From contig JAOAUC010000055.1 of NCBI GenBank assembly GCA_030157785.1, forward strand, positions 248,001 through 312,000: 64,000 bases of DNA, given 5' to 3'. Position 1 is the first letter of the stretch, and each line of letters opens with the position of its first letter. This stretch comes from Zoogloea oleivorans (GTDB lineage Bacteria > Pseudomonadota > Gammaproteobacteria > Burkholderiales > Rhodocyclaceae). Made by a program: the position numbers and the translations under genes. The notes beneath the pieces were generated by a model. That model was not told the DNA's origin. It ran no database searches and worked only from the letters and a program-made list of their open reading frames with translations. Shown piece by piece: positions 1-9,387 of this stretch.

Positions 1-1841
1 TTGCGGTTATGCTCGGACTCGGGCCGCTCGATGCACTCCACCACTGCGTCGAGGGGGATCACGTAGGAGCGGTTGCCGGACACCACCAGGAAGCCGTCGA
101 TGATCGCCAGGGTCAGTGGCAGGCGCAGGGTCAGGCGGGTGCCCTGGCCGGAATGGCTGTCCACATTGATGGTGCCGCGCAGGGCCTGCAGGTTGCGGCG
201 TACCACGTCCATGCCTACACCGCGGCCCGACAGGTTGGTGACCTGCTCGGCGGTGGACAGGCCGGGGGCGAAGATGAGGTCGAAGATTTCCCGGTCGGAC
301 AGATGCGCTTCGGCATCCACCAGCCCGCGCTCGATGGCCTTGGCGAGAATCCTGTCGCGGTTGAGGCCAGCCCCGTCGTCGATCACCTCGATGACGATGT
401 TGCCGGCATCGTGGCAGGCATTGAGGGTCAGCGTGCCGCGCGGGTTCTTGCCAGCCGCCTCGCGCACGGCGGGTAACTCGATGCCGTGGTCGAGGGAGTT
501 GCGCACCAGGTGCATCAGCGGGTCGCCGATCTTCTCGACAATGGACTTGTCGAGTTCGGTCTCGCCGCCGTTGATCACGAGCTGCACATCCTTGCCCAGA
601 TCCTTGCAGGCATCGCGCACCAGGCGGTGGAATCGGTTGAAGGTTTCGCCGATCTGCACCGTGCGCAGTTGCAGCGAGGCATCGCGGATCTCTTCCACCA
701 GCCGGCTCAACAGGGACGAGGACTCGATCAGTTCGCCGTCGCGCCGGGTATGGGCCAGCAGGCTGGTCGCCGCGCCGGCAATCACCAGCTCACCGACCAG
801 GTTGATGAGGTGATCAAGCTTGTCGGCCGGCACGCGGATCAGTTTGGCGTCCTGGGCCTTCTTCTCGCTGACCTGGGTTTGCTTGGCGACCGCCGCGGCA
901 ACCAGTTCCGGCTGCACCACCTGCTGGGCGACGAGAATTTCGCCGATCTGCAGCACATCGGGCTGCTCGGCCGCCGCCGGAATGGCCTGGGTGCGCAGCC
1001 CTTCAGCCAGCTCATCGGCGGTCAGGGCGCCCACCCGGACGAGAATCTCGCCCAGGCGCAGGGTGTCTTCGGGCAGGCTTTCGATCAGTTCGAGGTAGTC
1101 GGCTACCTTGCTGTTGGGCGGCAAAATGGCCAGCCGGCATTCGTCGCGAACGAAGGCAAAAATATCCTCGATGGCCTGCTTGTCGACGCTGGACTCCAGG
1201 GAGATTTCAAAGCCCAGGTAGCACAGTTCCGGGTCCATCTCGGCCACCGGCGGCATGATGTCGGTCAGGGTTTCCATGTGCTGGATGTGGCCCAGCGTTT
1301 CCAGAAAGCGCAGGAAGTTTTCCGGATCCATGCCCTGGCGCAGCACATCCGGCCCGAAGCGCACCGAGATGTGCCAGCAGTTGTGGCCGGACCGGTTCGA
1401 GGGAATGCGCTCGACACCCGCTTCAGCCGCCTTCGGCGTGGCAAAAACCTGCCCGCCCGGGCCGTACTGGCCGAGTTCGGCGAGCAGCCTGGCGCCTTGC
1501 GCCTCGATCCATTCGATGGTCACCTGCGCCACCCCAGCCTCGTTGGCGACCAGCACCCGCAGGTGGTCGGTGCAGCCAAGCATGAGGGCCGCGAGTTCGG
1601 TGGTGACGGCGATTTCGTGATTGCGCAGGCGGTCGAGCACGTTCTCGACCACGTGGGCAAAGGACTCCACCGCTGCACACTCCACCATCCCTGCCGCACC
1701 CTTGATGGTGTGGGCGGCGCGGAAGATGCCGTTGAGGGTGGTTTCGTCGTCCGGCCGGTTTTCCAGCTCAAGCAGCAGGGTTTCGAGCGCATCCAGCTGC
1801 TCGTTGCTCTCCTGCAAGAAGACTTGTTTCAGTTCGTCCAT
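1..1841 (-). CDS. cheA: Chemotaxis histidine kinase CheA (3' end beyond window)
   Basis: Histidine kinase of the chemotaxis array, passing phosphate to CheY-type regulators. About 613 residues are visible and the C-terminal CheW-like domain runs off the window edge. An N-terminal HPt domain carries the phospho-accepting His44 in AAHTIKGAAG. Two short repeats of the type LGEILV...L...Q (around 'LRLGEILVRVGALTADEL' and 'LQIGEILVAQQVVQPEL') lie before the dimerisation/kinase part. The ATPase has an N box (LVRNSLDHGIELP), a G1 box (VIDDGAGL) and a G2 box (GRGVGMDVVRRN). The ATG at 1841 follows the STAS gene by 15 bases, so the two are co-transcribed with the MCP and CheY genes upstream. Confidence 0.93.
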   Translation of the reverse strand, partial: MDELKQVFLQESNEQLDALETLLLELENRPDDETTLNGIFRAAHTIKGAAGMVECAAVESFAHVVENVLDRLRNHEIAVTTELAALMLGCTDHLRVLVANEAGVAQVTIEWIEAQGARLLAELGQYGPGGQVFATPKAAEAGVERIPSNRSGHNCWHISVRFGPDVLRQGMDPENFLRFLETLGHIQHMETLTDIMPPVAEMDPELCYLGFEISLESSVDKQAIEDIFAFVRDECRLAILPPNSKVADYLELIESLPEDTLRLGEILVRVGALTADELAEGLRTQAIPAAAEQPDVLQIGEILVAQQVVQPELVAAAVAKQTQVSEKKAQDAKLIRVPADKLDHLINLVGELVIAGAATSLLAHTRRDGELIESSSLLSRLVEEIRDASLQLRTVQIGETFNRFHRLVRDACKDLGKDVQLVINGGETELDKSIVEKIGDPLMHLVRNSLDHGIELPAVREAAGKNPRGTLTLNACHDAGNIVIEVIDDGAGLNRDRILAKAIERGLVDAEAHLSDREIFDLIFAPGLSTAEQVTNLSGRGVGMDVVRRNLQALRGTINVDSHSGQGTRLTLRLPLTLAIIDGFLVVSGNRSYVIPLDAVVECIERPESEHNR

Positions 1842-1856
1842 GATGGGTCGCCGGAG

Positions 1857-2150
1857 CTATTCCGCAGATACGACGAGAGGGTCGCCAAACCAGGCGGCAA
1901 GGTTGTAGAACTCGATCAGGGATTGCACGGCCGGGCTGTGGGCAACAATCGCCAGGGTCTTGCCGGTGGCACTGGCTTCGCGCTTGGCAAGGATCAGCAA
2001 CTGGCAGCCGGCCGAATCGATGCGCTCGACACCCGACAGGTCCAGCTCAAGGCGCTCGCCTTCGCCAAGGGCAGCCAGCAGCGCGGGCTTGAGTTCGGCC
2101 ACCCGGTAGATCGTGAATTCCTCGGTGAAGGCGCGACGGATGGCATTCAT
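1857..2150 (-). CDS. STAS-domain protein (anti-sigma-antagonist-like)
   Basis: A 97-residue single STAS domain. The core LELDLSGVERIDSAGCQLLILAKREA is the usual STAS strand and helix, with the conserved Ser of the DSAG motif that is phosphorylated in SpoIIAA-type proteins. The ATG at 2150 was chosen because GGAGAT precedes it; an upstream extension to 2249 reads through low-complexity sequence. It sits between the MCP and cheA genes, so it probably feeds into the same signalling array, as STAS proteins do in several Rhodocyclales chemotaxis operons. Its partner is not visible. Confidence 0.85.
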   Translation of the reverse strand: MNAIRRAFTEEFTIYRVAELKPALLAALGEGERLELDLSGVERIDSAGCQLLILAKREASATGKTLAIVAHSPAVQSLIEFYNLAAWFGDPLVVSAE

Positions 2151-2166
2151 GGTGATCTCCGGAGTT

Positions 2167-3447
2167 TCAGAACAGTTCGACCGCAGGGCCGTTCCGGCTG
2201 CCCGACGAGGCGGCCGGGGCGCTGCGGCCGCTGCGGCGCTGGTGCTCATCGCGCTCGCGTTCCATCACGTAGCTCTCGAAAAGCCGGTCGATCTGCTCGG
2301 TCATGGCCGGAATGTCGGCCACGGCAGCCTTGTCGGTCAGGCAGTCGGCAAGCTTCTGCACGTGCTCGTCAAGACGTTGCAGGGCCTCGATGACGTGGCC
2401 GATCTGCTGACGGGTCACATCCTGGAACTGCACACTGGCCATGGTTTCCATGAACATGTCGGCCAGGCGCGAGCTGGACTCGCGGAACACGCCGAGAATC
2501 CGGTTCTCGTGGTCGAGGAGTTCGGCGTAGCTCTGGCTGACCTCGTTGAACTGCTCGGCCACGGTGTGCAGGGCGCTTTCTTCGGCGTTGGAAATCGACT
2601 GGTCGAGCTGGGCGCTGAACTTCGACTCGATGGTCTTGATCACCCGGTCGATGCCCTCGTTGATCTTCACGACGGCCTGGTCGGTCTGCCCGGCCAGCTT
2701 GCGGACTTCATCCGCCACCACCGCAAAACCGCGCCCGGCCTCGCCGGCCCGGGCGGCCTCGATCGCCGCATTGAGGGCCAGCAGGTTGGTCTGGCCGGAA
2801 ATGTCGCGCACCAGTTTGACGAACTGGGACAAGGACTTGGCCTCGGCGAGGGCCGACATGACGTGCTCCTGCTCCTCGCCCACATTGGTCAGGCGCCGGT
2901 GAATGTAGGCCTGCAGATCTTCGAGGGTGCGCTGGTTGCGGGCCGCACGGGTGTTGGCCGCGGCGACGATCTCGCTGGATTCCCGCGAGAAGGACTGGAC
3001 CACGCCGTCCAGATCCTGCACCACCGAATCCACCCCCTGCAGGCGCTCGACCATGCCCAGCGCGGCCGCTTCGGTCTGCTCGGTCACGGCATTGAGCTGG
3101 CCAACCAGGATGCTGTTCAGATGTGGCACGTCATTGAGCGAACGGCTGACTTCGGCCGCCACCTCAACTCGCCGGGCGGCTTCCTCGCGGGCATGGCGCA
3201 GGGCGTTTTCGGCGCCATAGGTGGCGTCCCGGTAGCGGGCGATGGACAGCAACTGATGGACTTCGAAACTCACCAGAACCGCGGCAAAGGCCCCCAGCGC
3301 ATCCACCAGGGCCTGGCTCAGGCCGAACTTGCTCAACAGCAGCTCGTGATAGGCCGAGTTGGCGAAATAGACGACGACAAACGCGCCTGCTGCCGTCACG
3401 CTGGCAAGCAAAGCCTTCCGCCGCCGGGACTTGTTCCGGATTTCCAT
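2167..3447 (-). CDS. Methyl-accepting chemotaxis protein, minimal sensor
   Basis: A 426-residue receptor of the chemotaxis array. Two hydrophobic segments lie at about residues 12-29 and 46-62, leaving only about 16 residues between them, so there is no periplasmic ligand domain. The rest is cytoplasmic and helical, with the canonical hairpin tip ([20 protein letters not shown] then [15 protein letters not shown]) that docks CheA and CheW. It lies between the cheY-like gene and the STAS/cheA genes in one operon. Input is therefore likely cytoplasmic or through the membrane; the signal is unknown. Confidence 0.92.
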   Translation of the reverse strand: MEIRNKSRRRKALLASVTAAGAFVVVYFANSAYHELLLSKFGLSQALVDALGAFAAVLVSFEVHQLLSIARYRDATYGAENALRHAREEAARRVEVAAEVSRSLNDVPHLNSILVGQLNAVTEQTEAAALGMVERLQGVDSVVQDLDGVVQSFSRESSEIVAAANTRAARNQRTLEDLQAYIHRRLTNVGEEQEHVMSALAEAKSLSQFVKLVRDISGQTNLLALNAAIEAARAGEAGRGFAVVADEVRKLAGQTDQAVVKINEGIDRVIKTIESKFSAQLDQSISNAEESALHTVAEQFNEVSQSYAELLDHENRILGVFRESSSRLADMFMETMASVQFQDVTRQQIGHVIEALQRLDEHVQKLADCLTDKAAVADIPAMTEQIDRLFESYVMERERDEHQRRSGRSAPAASSGSRNGPAVELF

Positions 3448-3462
3448 GATGGATCGACCGGC

Positions 3463-3828
3463 CTAGCGCAAGACGAGCTTGATCGTGCTAAGCAGGGTCT
3501 CGGCGGTTGCCGGCTTGACGATCCAGCCCGAAGCGCCCGCCGCCTTGGCTTCGACGCGCTTGCTCTGCTGGGACTCGGTGGTCAGGAACAGGATGGGCAT
3601 GAAGCGCAGGTCAGACCTCTGGCGCACCACCTTGATGAACTCGATGCCGTTCATGCCGGGCATGTTGAGATCGGTGATGAGCAGATCCGGCTTGGTGCCG
3701 GCGGCCAGCTTCTTCTGACCGTCTTCGGCGCTGTTGGCAGTCACGACCTGAAAGCCGGCCTTGGCGAGGATGCCCGAGATGGAGAGCAGCACCGTGGCCG
3801 AGTCATCGACCAGCATTATTGTTTTCAC
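3463..3828 (-). CDS. CheY-like single-domain response regulator
   Basis: A 121-residue receiver domain without an output domain. The acidic pair DD at 8-9, the phospho-acceptor Asp53 in ITDLNMPG, the Thr in FLTTES and the Lys in IVKPA are all present. The start is a GTG at 3828 preceded by GGAG at a 7-base spacing. It is the first gene of the chemotaxis operon and is the natural phosphate acceptor of the CheA encoded three genes downstream. Confidence 0.93.
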   Translation of the reverse strand: MKTIMLVDDSATVLLSISGILAKAGFQVVTANSAEDGQKKLAAGTKPDLLITDLNMPGMNGIEFIKVVRQRSDLRFMPILFLTTESQQSKRVEAKAAGASGWIVKPATAETLLSTIKLVLR

Positions 3829-4191
3829 TTCTTGACTCCCAGCTCCACCGGCGCGGGTTCGGAGCGACGATATGGACCCATGAAGATGCCACTCCGTCGC
3901 CCATTGCCGAGCGTAGCGGGTGGCACCCCATGTACTGCTAGGCTCAACGGACGGGCGTCGGCAAACTTGAGGTAAATCGTCGAAACTTTGTTCAATGCAG
4001 CAATGAAAGTTTTTGATCGCCCGGCCGCGTCAGGCCGGGGCCCCGAAGACGCACCAGAAAATTCCGAAAGCTGCAGATAAGCCGTTGTAAATCCGCTGGT
4101 TTTCTCCCGCACTGCGGAGCGCGGCGCTATATTTTTGCAGCGCAAGGTCGTATCATTCGGCTCCCCCGATTTACCTTTCCCCGGTTTCCCC
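3829..4191. other. Intergenic region between divergent cheY-type operon and mnmG
   Basis: This 363-base gap between divergent operons must hold promoters for both. A GC-rich inverted sequence lies near 4018-4045 and a TATATT stretch at 4128-4133 could be a -10 element for mnmG, but I see no convincing -35. A reading frame runs through it on the minus strand, but it has no family resemblance and I do not call it a gene. Confidence 0.5.
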
Positions 4192-6096
4192 ATGCTTCAT
4201 CCCACCCGATTCGACGTCATCGTTGTCGGCGGCGGCCATGCCGGCACCGAGGCCGCGCTGGCAGCGGCACGGGCCGGGTGCGCCACCCTGCTGCTCACCC
4301 ACAACATCGAAACCCTTGGCCAGATGAGCTGCAACCCGTCCATCGGCGGCATCGGCAAGGGGCATCTGGTCAAGGAAGTGGACGCCCTCGGCGGCGCCAT
4401 GGCCGCGGCCACCGACGAGAGCGGCATCCAGTTCCGCATCCTCAACGCCAGCAAGGGCCCGGCCGTGCGCGCCACCCGCGCCCAGGCCGACCGGGTGCTC
4501 TACAAGGCCGCCATCCGCCAGCGCCTCGAAAACCAGCCCAACCTGTGGCTGTTTCAGCAGGCGGTGGACGATCTCACCGTGGTCGGCGACCGGGTGACCG
4601 GCGTGGTAACGCAAATCGGCCTGCGCTTCGAGGCCCCCGCCGTGGTGCTCACCGCCGGCACCTTCCTCAACGGCCTGATCCATGTGGGGATGCAGAACTA
4701 CGCCGCCGGCCGCGCCGGCGATCCGCCAGCCATCAGCCTCGGCCAGCGCCTGAAGGAACTCGCCCTGCCGCAGGGCCGCCTCAAGACAGGCACGCCGCCG
4801 CGCCTCGACGCCCGCACCATCGACTTCTCGGTCATGCAGGAGCAGCCCGGCGACGATCCGGTGCCGGTGTTCAGCTTCCTCGGCAACGCGGCCCAGCACC
4901 CGCGCCAGTTGCCGTGCTGGATCACCAACACCAACAGCCGCACCCACGACATCATCCGCGCCAACCTCGACCGCTCGCCGATGTATTCCGGCGTGATCGA
5001 AGGGGTCGGCCCGCGCTACTGCCCGAGTATCGAAGACAAGATCCACCGCTTCGCCGACAAGGACAGCCACCACGTCTTCCTTGAGCCGGAAGGCCTCGAC
5101 ACCCACGAGATCTACCCCAACGGGATCTCGACGAGCCTGCCCTTCGACGTGCAGCTGCAGATCGTCCAGTCGATCCGCGGTCTCGAAAACTGCCACATCC
5201 TGCGCCCCGGCTACGCCATCGAGTACGACTACTTCGACCCGCGCAACCTCAAGTCCAGCCTGGAGACAAAATCCATCGGCGGGCTGTTCTTCGCCGGCCA
5301 GATCAACGGCACCACGGGCTACGAAGAAGCCGCCGCGCAGGGCCTGCTGGCCGGCATCAACGCTGCGTTGCAGGTCAAGGGCCAGGACGCCTGGTGCCCG
5401 CGCCGCGACGAAGCCTACCTCGGCGTGCTCGTCGATGACCTGATCACCCGCGGCGTCACCGAGCCCTACCGCATGTTCACCTCCCGCGCCGAGTTCCGCC
5501 TGAGCCTGCGCGAAGACAACGCCGACCTGCGCCTCACCGAAACCGGCCGCAAGCTGGGGCTAGTGGACGATGTGCGCTGGGCCGCCTTCTGCACCAAGCG
5601 CGAAGCCATCGAGCGCGAAACCGCCCGCCTGCGCGCCACCTGGGCGACCCCCGCCAAGGTGCCGGCCGAAGCCGCCGAAGCGGTGCTCGGCAAGGCCATC
5701 GAGCGTGAATACGCCTACTTCGAGCTGCTGCGCCGCCCGGACGTGCGCTACGCCGCGCTGATGAGCCTGCCCGGTGCCCCTGAAGGCCTCGAGACCGACC
5801 CGCAAGTGGTCGAACAGCTCGAAATCGCCGCCAAGTACCAGGGCTACATCGACCGCCAGCTCGACGAAGTGGCCCGCCAGGCCGGTGCCGAAACCACGCC
5901 CCTGCCCCCCGACCTCGACTACACCACGGTGCGCGGCCTGTCGAAGGAAGTACAGGGCCGTCTCAACCTGCACAAGCCGGAAACCATCGGCCAGGCCAGC
6001 CGCATCCAGGGCATCACCCCGGCGGCGATTTCGCTGCTGCTGGTGTGGCTCAAGCGCGGCCAGCTGGCCCGGACCACGGAGCACAAACCCGCATGA
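4192..6096 (+). CDS. mnmG: tRNA uridine-5-carboxymethylaminomethyl modification enzyme MnmG (GidA)
   Basis: FAD-dependent enzyme that works with MnmE to put the carboxymethylaminomethyl group on U34 of certain tRNAs. At 634 residues it is the normal family length. The N-terminal dinucleotide fold reads [12 protein letters not shown], followed by the family signatures [21 protein letters not shown] and [11 protein letters not shown]. The ATG at 4192 gives the standard start just before the FAD fold. Its stop overlaps the start of rsmG (ATGA), the classical gidA-gidB arrangement. Confidence 0.97.
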   Translation: MLHPTRFDVIVVGGGHAGTEAALAAARAGCATLLLTHNIETLGQMSCNPSIGGIGKGHLVKEVDALGGAMAAATDESGIQFRILNASKGPAVRATRAQADRVLYKAAIRQRLENQPNLWLFQQAVDDLTVVGDRVTGVVTQIGLRFEAPAVVLTAGTFLNGLIHVGMQNYAAGRAGDPPAISLGQRLKELALPQGRLKTGTPPRLDARTIDFSVMQEQPGDDPVPVFSFLGNAAQHPRQLPCWITNTNSRTHDIIRANLDRSPMYSGVIEGVGPRYCPSIEDKIHRFADKDSHHVFLEPEGLDTHEIYPNGISTSLPFDVQLQIVQSIRGLENCHILRPGYAIEYDYFDPRNLKSSLETKSIGGLFFAGQINGTTGYEEAAAQGLLAGINAALQVKGQDAWCPRRDEAYLGVLVDDLITRGVTEPYRMFTSRAEFRLSLREDNADLRLTETGRKLGLVDDVRWAAFCTKREAIERETARLRATWATPAKVPAEAAEAVLGKAIEREYAYFELLRRPDVRYAALMSLPGAPEGLETDPQVVEQLEIAAKYQGYIDRQLDEVARQAGAETTPLPPDLDYTTVRGLSKEVQGRLNLHKPETIGQASRIQGITPAAISLLLVWLKRGQLARTTEHKPA

Positions 6097-6731
6097 GCGC
6101 CATCGACACCCTGAAAAAGGGCATTGCCGCACTCGGCCTCGACCTGCCCGCCGACGCGCCGGAGCGCCTGCTCGCTTTCGGCCACCTGCTGATCAAGTGG
6201 AACAAGGTCTACAACCTCACCGCCATCCGCGACGAAGCCCAGGTCGTTACCCACCACCTGCTCGATTCGCTGTCAGTGCTGCCTCACCTTGCCGGCGTGA
6301 ATCGCCTGGTGGACGTAGGCTCCGGCGGCGGCCTGCCCGGCGTGGTGCTGGCTCTGTGCCGCCCCGACCTGCAGGTGGATTCCGTCGAAACGGTGCAAAA
6401 GAAGGCCACCTTCCAGAACCAGGCGAAAATCGAGCTCAAGCTTGGCAACTTCCGCGCCCACCATGCCCGCATCGAAAATTGGCAGCCGCCCTATGCCCCG
6501 GAACTGCCCGTGGATGGCATCATTTCGCGGGCTTTTGCCGATCTGGCCGACTTTGTAAACCTCACAGCCCATCTGGCCGGACCGGAAACCCGCCTCCTCG
6601 CCATGAAGGGCGTGTACCCTGCCGATGAAATCGCCCGTATCCCGGCCGGTTTCGTGCTCAAGCGCAGCGTGGAACTCCATGTTCCCGGCCTCGACGCGGA
6701 ACGCCACCTCATCACTGTGAAACGGACCTAA
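6093..6731 (+). CDS. rsmG: 16S rRNA (guanine-N7) methyltransferase RsmG (GidB)
   Basis: Methylates G527 of 16S rRNA using S-adenosylmethionine; loss gives low-level streptomycin resistance in other bacteria. 212 residues, with the SAM-binding loop [16 protein letters not shown] near residue 70. Its ATG overlaps the mnmG stop by four bases and parA follows after one base, so all four genes to parB are likely one transcript. Confidence 0.96.
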   Translation: MSAIDTLKKGIAALGLDLPADAPERLLAFGHLLIKWNKVYNLTAIRDEAQVVTHHLLDSLSVLPHLAGVNRLVDVGSGGGLPGVVLALCRPDLQVDSVETVQKKATFQNQAKIELKLGNFRAHHARIENWQPPYAPELPVDGIISRAFADLADFVNLTAHLAGPETRLLAMKGVYPADEIARIPAGFVLKRSVELHVPGLDAERHLITVKRT

Positions 6732-6732
6732 G

Positions 6733-7503
6733 ATGGCCCGCATTTTCTGCATCGCCAACCAGAAGGGCGGCGTCGGCAAGACGACCACCTGCGTTAACCT
6801 CGCCGCCGGCCTCGCCGCCGCCGGCCAGCGCGTCCTGCTGATCGACCTGGACCCGCAGGGCAACGCCACCATGGGTAGCGGCATCGACAAGCGCGAACTC
6901 ACCAAATCGGTCTACCACCTGCTGGTTGGCCTGTGCACCGTGGCCGAAGCCCGCGTGCGCTCCGAAGCCGGCAAGTACGACGTAATCCCCGCCAACCGCG
7001 ACCTGGCCGGCGCCGAAGTCGAACTGGTCGGCCTCGAGCGGCGCGAGAACCGCATGCGCGACGCCCTCGCCCTGCACTCCGAAGAATACGACTTCATCCT
7101 CATCGACTGCCCGCCGTCCCTGTCGCTGCTGACCCTCAACGGCCTGTGCGTCGCCCACGGGGTCATCATCCCGATGCAGTGCGAGTACTACGCCCTCGAA
7201 GGCCTGTCCGACCTGGTCAATTCGATCAAGAAAGTGCACGCCAACCTCAACCGCGACCTCGGCATCATCGGCCTCTTGCGGGTCATGTTCGACCCGCGGG
7301 TCACGCTCCAGCAACAGGTTTCCGCCCAGCTCGAAGCGCATTTCGGCGACAAGGTCTTCAAGACCATCGTGCCGCGCAACGTGCGCCTCGCCGAAGCCCC
7401 CAGCCACGGCCTGCCCGGCGTGGTCTTCGACCGCAGCGCCAAGGGTGCGCAGGCCTATCTGGCCTTCGCCAAAGAAATGATCGAACGGGTCCAGACCCTC
7501 TAA
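6733..7503 (+). CDS. parA: Chromosome-partitioning ATPase ParA (Soj)
   Basis: Walker-type ATPase that moves the ParB-bound origin region. 256 residues, with the deviant Walker A motif KGGVGKTTTCVNLAA at the N-terminus and IDLDPQGNAT and IDCPPSL downstream. It is immediately followed by parB (8-base gap), as in most bacterial origin-proximal par operons, suggesting that the window lies near the replication origin. I found no clear parS palindrome here. Confidence 0.96.
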   Translation: MARIFCIANQKGGVGKTTTCVNLAAGLAAAGQRVLLIDLDPQGNATMGSGIDKRELTKSVYHLLVGLCTVAEARVRSEAGKYDVIPANRDLAGAEVELVGLERRENRMRDALALHSEEYDFILIDCPPSLSLLTLNGLCVAHGVIIPMQCEYYALEGLSDLVNSIKKVHANLNRDLGIIGLLRVMFDPRVTLQQQVSAQLEAHFGDKVFKTIVPRNVRLAEAPSHGLPGVVFDRSAKGAQAYLAFAKEMIERVQTL

Positions 7504-7511
7504 GCGACACC

Positions 7512-8375
7512 ATGGCAACTCCCAAACTCAAAGGCCTCGGCCGCGGCCTCGACGCCCTCCTCGCCGCCAACAACGACGCCGACAAGACCGAAGGCGAGCT
7601 GCAAACGCTCAACGCCTCCGAGCTGCAGCCCGGCAAATACCAGCCGCGCACGCGCATGGACCCGGGCTCACTGGAAGAGCTGGCCGCCTCGATCAAGACC
7701 CAGGGAGTCATGCAACCCATCCTGGTGCGCCCGATCGGCAGCCTTTTCGACGCCAAGCGTTACGAGATCATCGCCGGCGAACGCCGCTGGCGCGCCGCCC
7801 AGATCGCCGGCCTGAACAGTGTGCCGTGCCTGGTGCGCGAGATTCCGGACGAGGCCGCGCTGGCCATGTCCCTCATCGAGAACATCCAGCGGGAAGACCT
7901 CAATCCGCTCGAAGAGGCCGCCGGCATCCAGCGCCTCATCGACGAATTCGGCATGACCCACCAGCAGGCCGCCGATGCCGTCGGACGCTCGCGCCCGGCC
8001 GCCTCCAACCTGCTGCGCCTGCTGCAACTGGCGCCCCAGGTTCAGGAACTGCTGATGGCTGGTGACATCGACATGGGCCACGCCCGGGCACTGCTGCCGC
8101 TGGACGGCGCGATGCAGGTCGGCCTCGCCAACCTGATCGCCGCCAGGGGCCTGTCGGTACGCGAAGCCGAGCGCCTGGTGCACAACGAACTCAATCCGAA
8201 GGCCAAGCAGATCGCCCCGCCGCCCGACCGGGACATCCTGCGTCTGGAAGAGGAAATCGCCGACCGCATGGGGGCGACGGTCAAAATCAAGGCAAACAAG
8301 AAAGGCGCCGGCGCGGTAACCATCCAGTTCGGCAGCCTCGATCAGCTCGACGGCCTGCTCGAAAAGCTGCGCTAG
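7512..8375 (+). CDS. parB: Chromosome-partitioning protein ParB (Spo0J)
   Basis: CTP-hydrolysing DNA clamp that loads at parS. 287 residues from the ATG at 7512. The N-terminal MATPKLKGLGRGLDALL is the ParA-interacting leader. The CTP-binding boxes include GERRWRAAQIAGL and ENIQREDLNPLEEA, and a helix-turn-helix (MTHQQAADAVGRSRPAASNLLRLL) binds parS. The C-terminal dimerisation part is complete. Confidence 0.96.
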   Translation: MATPKLKGLGRGLDALLAANNDADKTEGELQTLNASELQPGKYQPRTRMDPGSLEELAASIKTQGVMQPILVRPIGSLFDAKRYEIIAGERRWRAAQIAGLNSVPCLVREIPDEAALAMSLIENIQREDLNPLEEAAGIQRLIDEFGMTHQQAADAVGRSRPAASNLLRLLQLAPQVQELLMAGDIDMGHARALLPLDGAMQVGLANLIAARGLSVREAERLVHNELNPKAKQIAPPPDRDILRLEEEIADRMGATVKIKANKKGAGAVTIQFGSLDQLDGLLEKLR

Positions 8376-8405
8376 GCCTTCACTCGCAGCCGGTTGACCA
8401 CGCGC

Positions 8406-8624
8406 TCAGACCTGCTGATGCGTGTGCCCCGCCTCGGCCATCGCCAGCTCACCCAGCGTGGCTTCTTCGGTCACGCCGGAAATCTCGGCAAAGCAACCAT
8501 CCAGCGGGCAATTGCGGCCTGGCGGACATCCGTGTTCAAGCGCGCATTGATGTTGAGTCTGGTCGGTCAGGACCATCTCGCGAACCGCTTCGCAGCGGCT
8601 GATGGGCGTATCGATGAAGCTCAT
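8406..8624 (-). CDS. Small cysteine-rich protein, unknown function
   Basis: A 72-residue soluble protein with five cysteines (11, 27, 33, 39, 44) in its first half, in a pattern HGCPPGRNCPLDGC that suggests metal binding or disulphides. A good ribosome-binding site (GGGGAG) precedes the ATG at 8624. No membrane segment or signal peptide. It follows the Crp/Fnr gene on the same strand by 83 bases and may be under its control. I do not recognise the family. A plus-strand frame over the same bases lacks any such features. Confidence 0.6.
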   Translation of the reverse strand: MSFIDTPISRCEAVREMVLTDQTQHQCALEHGCPPGRNCPLDGCFAEISGVTEEATLGELAMAEAGHTHQQV

Positions 8625-8707
8625 GATGTCTCTCCCCTTGTTTATTTCAGTGTAGTCAAAGGGAGAGAAATTGCCTTGTTTTCAGTAGGGTTTTTACTGA
8701 CGCCGGG

Positions 8708-9358
8708 CTACCAGTGGCGGGGCAGTTTCTTGCGCAGCAGGATGCGCTGCTGCTCGATCTCGATGTAGCCGCCAGCCACCAGATCGCGCAGGATGCGATT
8801 CACCATTTCCCGCGAGGCGCCAACCATGTTGGCCAGATCCTGCTGGGTCAGGCGGCGCTCGATGACGCTTATGCCGTCCCGCTCCACAGCCAGGGAATCG
8901 AAGACCCGCGAAATCCGCCCGAACACATCCACCAGCGCCAGCGAGCGCACGTTCTCGGTGAGCAGGCGGATGCGCGCCACCAGATTGCGCACCACCAACT
9001 GCATACAGGCCGGGTAAGCTTCGACCAGGGCCATGAAAGCCGTGCGCGGAATCTGCAATACTTCGCTGCGCGTCATTGCAATCACCGACGCCGAGCGGGG
9101 CGCCTCATCCAGCAGGGCGAGCTCGCCGAAATAGTCACCGGGATCGAGAAATGACAAAGTCACCTCCCGCCCGACGTTGTCGGTGAGGAACACCTTGAGC
9201 GAACCGTTCTGGATCACGAACAGGCTGTTGCCCTCGTCCCCCTCGCTGACGACGATGGTATTGGCCGCAAAAACGCGCATGCGCGAACGATCGACCAGCG
9301 CATTCACCTGGCTCTCGGTCAGGCCCTCGAACAAATCAACCCGATCCAGATAATCCAC
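8708..9358 (-). CDS. Crp/Fnr-family transcriptional regulator, cyclic-nucleotide-binding type
   Basis: A 216-residue regulator with a cyclic nucleotide-binding domain (about 10-125), a dimer helix and a C-terminal winged helix (LTQQDLANMVGASREMVNRILRDL). The phosphate-binding cassette keeps GEL at 78-80 and RS at 88-89, the residues that contact cAMP in E. coli CRP. It has no Cys cluster as in Fnr. The start is a GTG at 9358 with GGGAGG nine bases upstream. The gene diverges, with only about 29 bases between starts, from a class III nucleotide cyclase, which suggests a sensor-effector pair. Confidence 0.9.
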   Translation of the reverse strand: MDYLDRVDLFEGLTESQVNALVDRSRMRVFAANTIVVSEGDEGNSLFVIQNGSLKVFLTDNVGREVTLSFLDPGDYFGELALLDEAPRSASVIAMTRSEVLQIPRTAFMALVEAYPACMQLVVRNLVARIRLLTENVRSLALVDVFGRISRVFDSLAVERDGISVIERRLTQQDLANMVGASREMVNRILRDLVAGGYIEIEQQRILLRKKLPRHW

Positions 9359-9387
9359 AGCCTATAGCCTCCCTTGACGGCGCAACC

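Noticed and set aside
3825-4193. Minus-strand reading frame of 122 residues between cheY-type gene and mnmG
   Set aside because: It overlaps the GTG start of the response regulator and the divergent promoter region, has no recognisable domain and looks like read-through of GC-rich intergenic sequence.
4192-8375. parS sites within the mnmG-parB operon
   Set aside because: I looked for the TGTTNCACGTGAAACA-type palindrome and found none that fits well.
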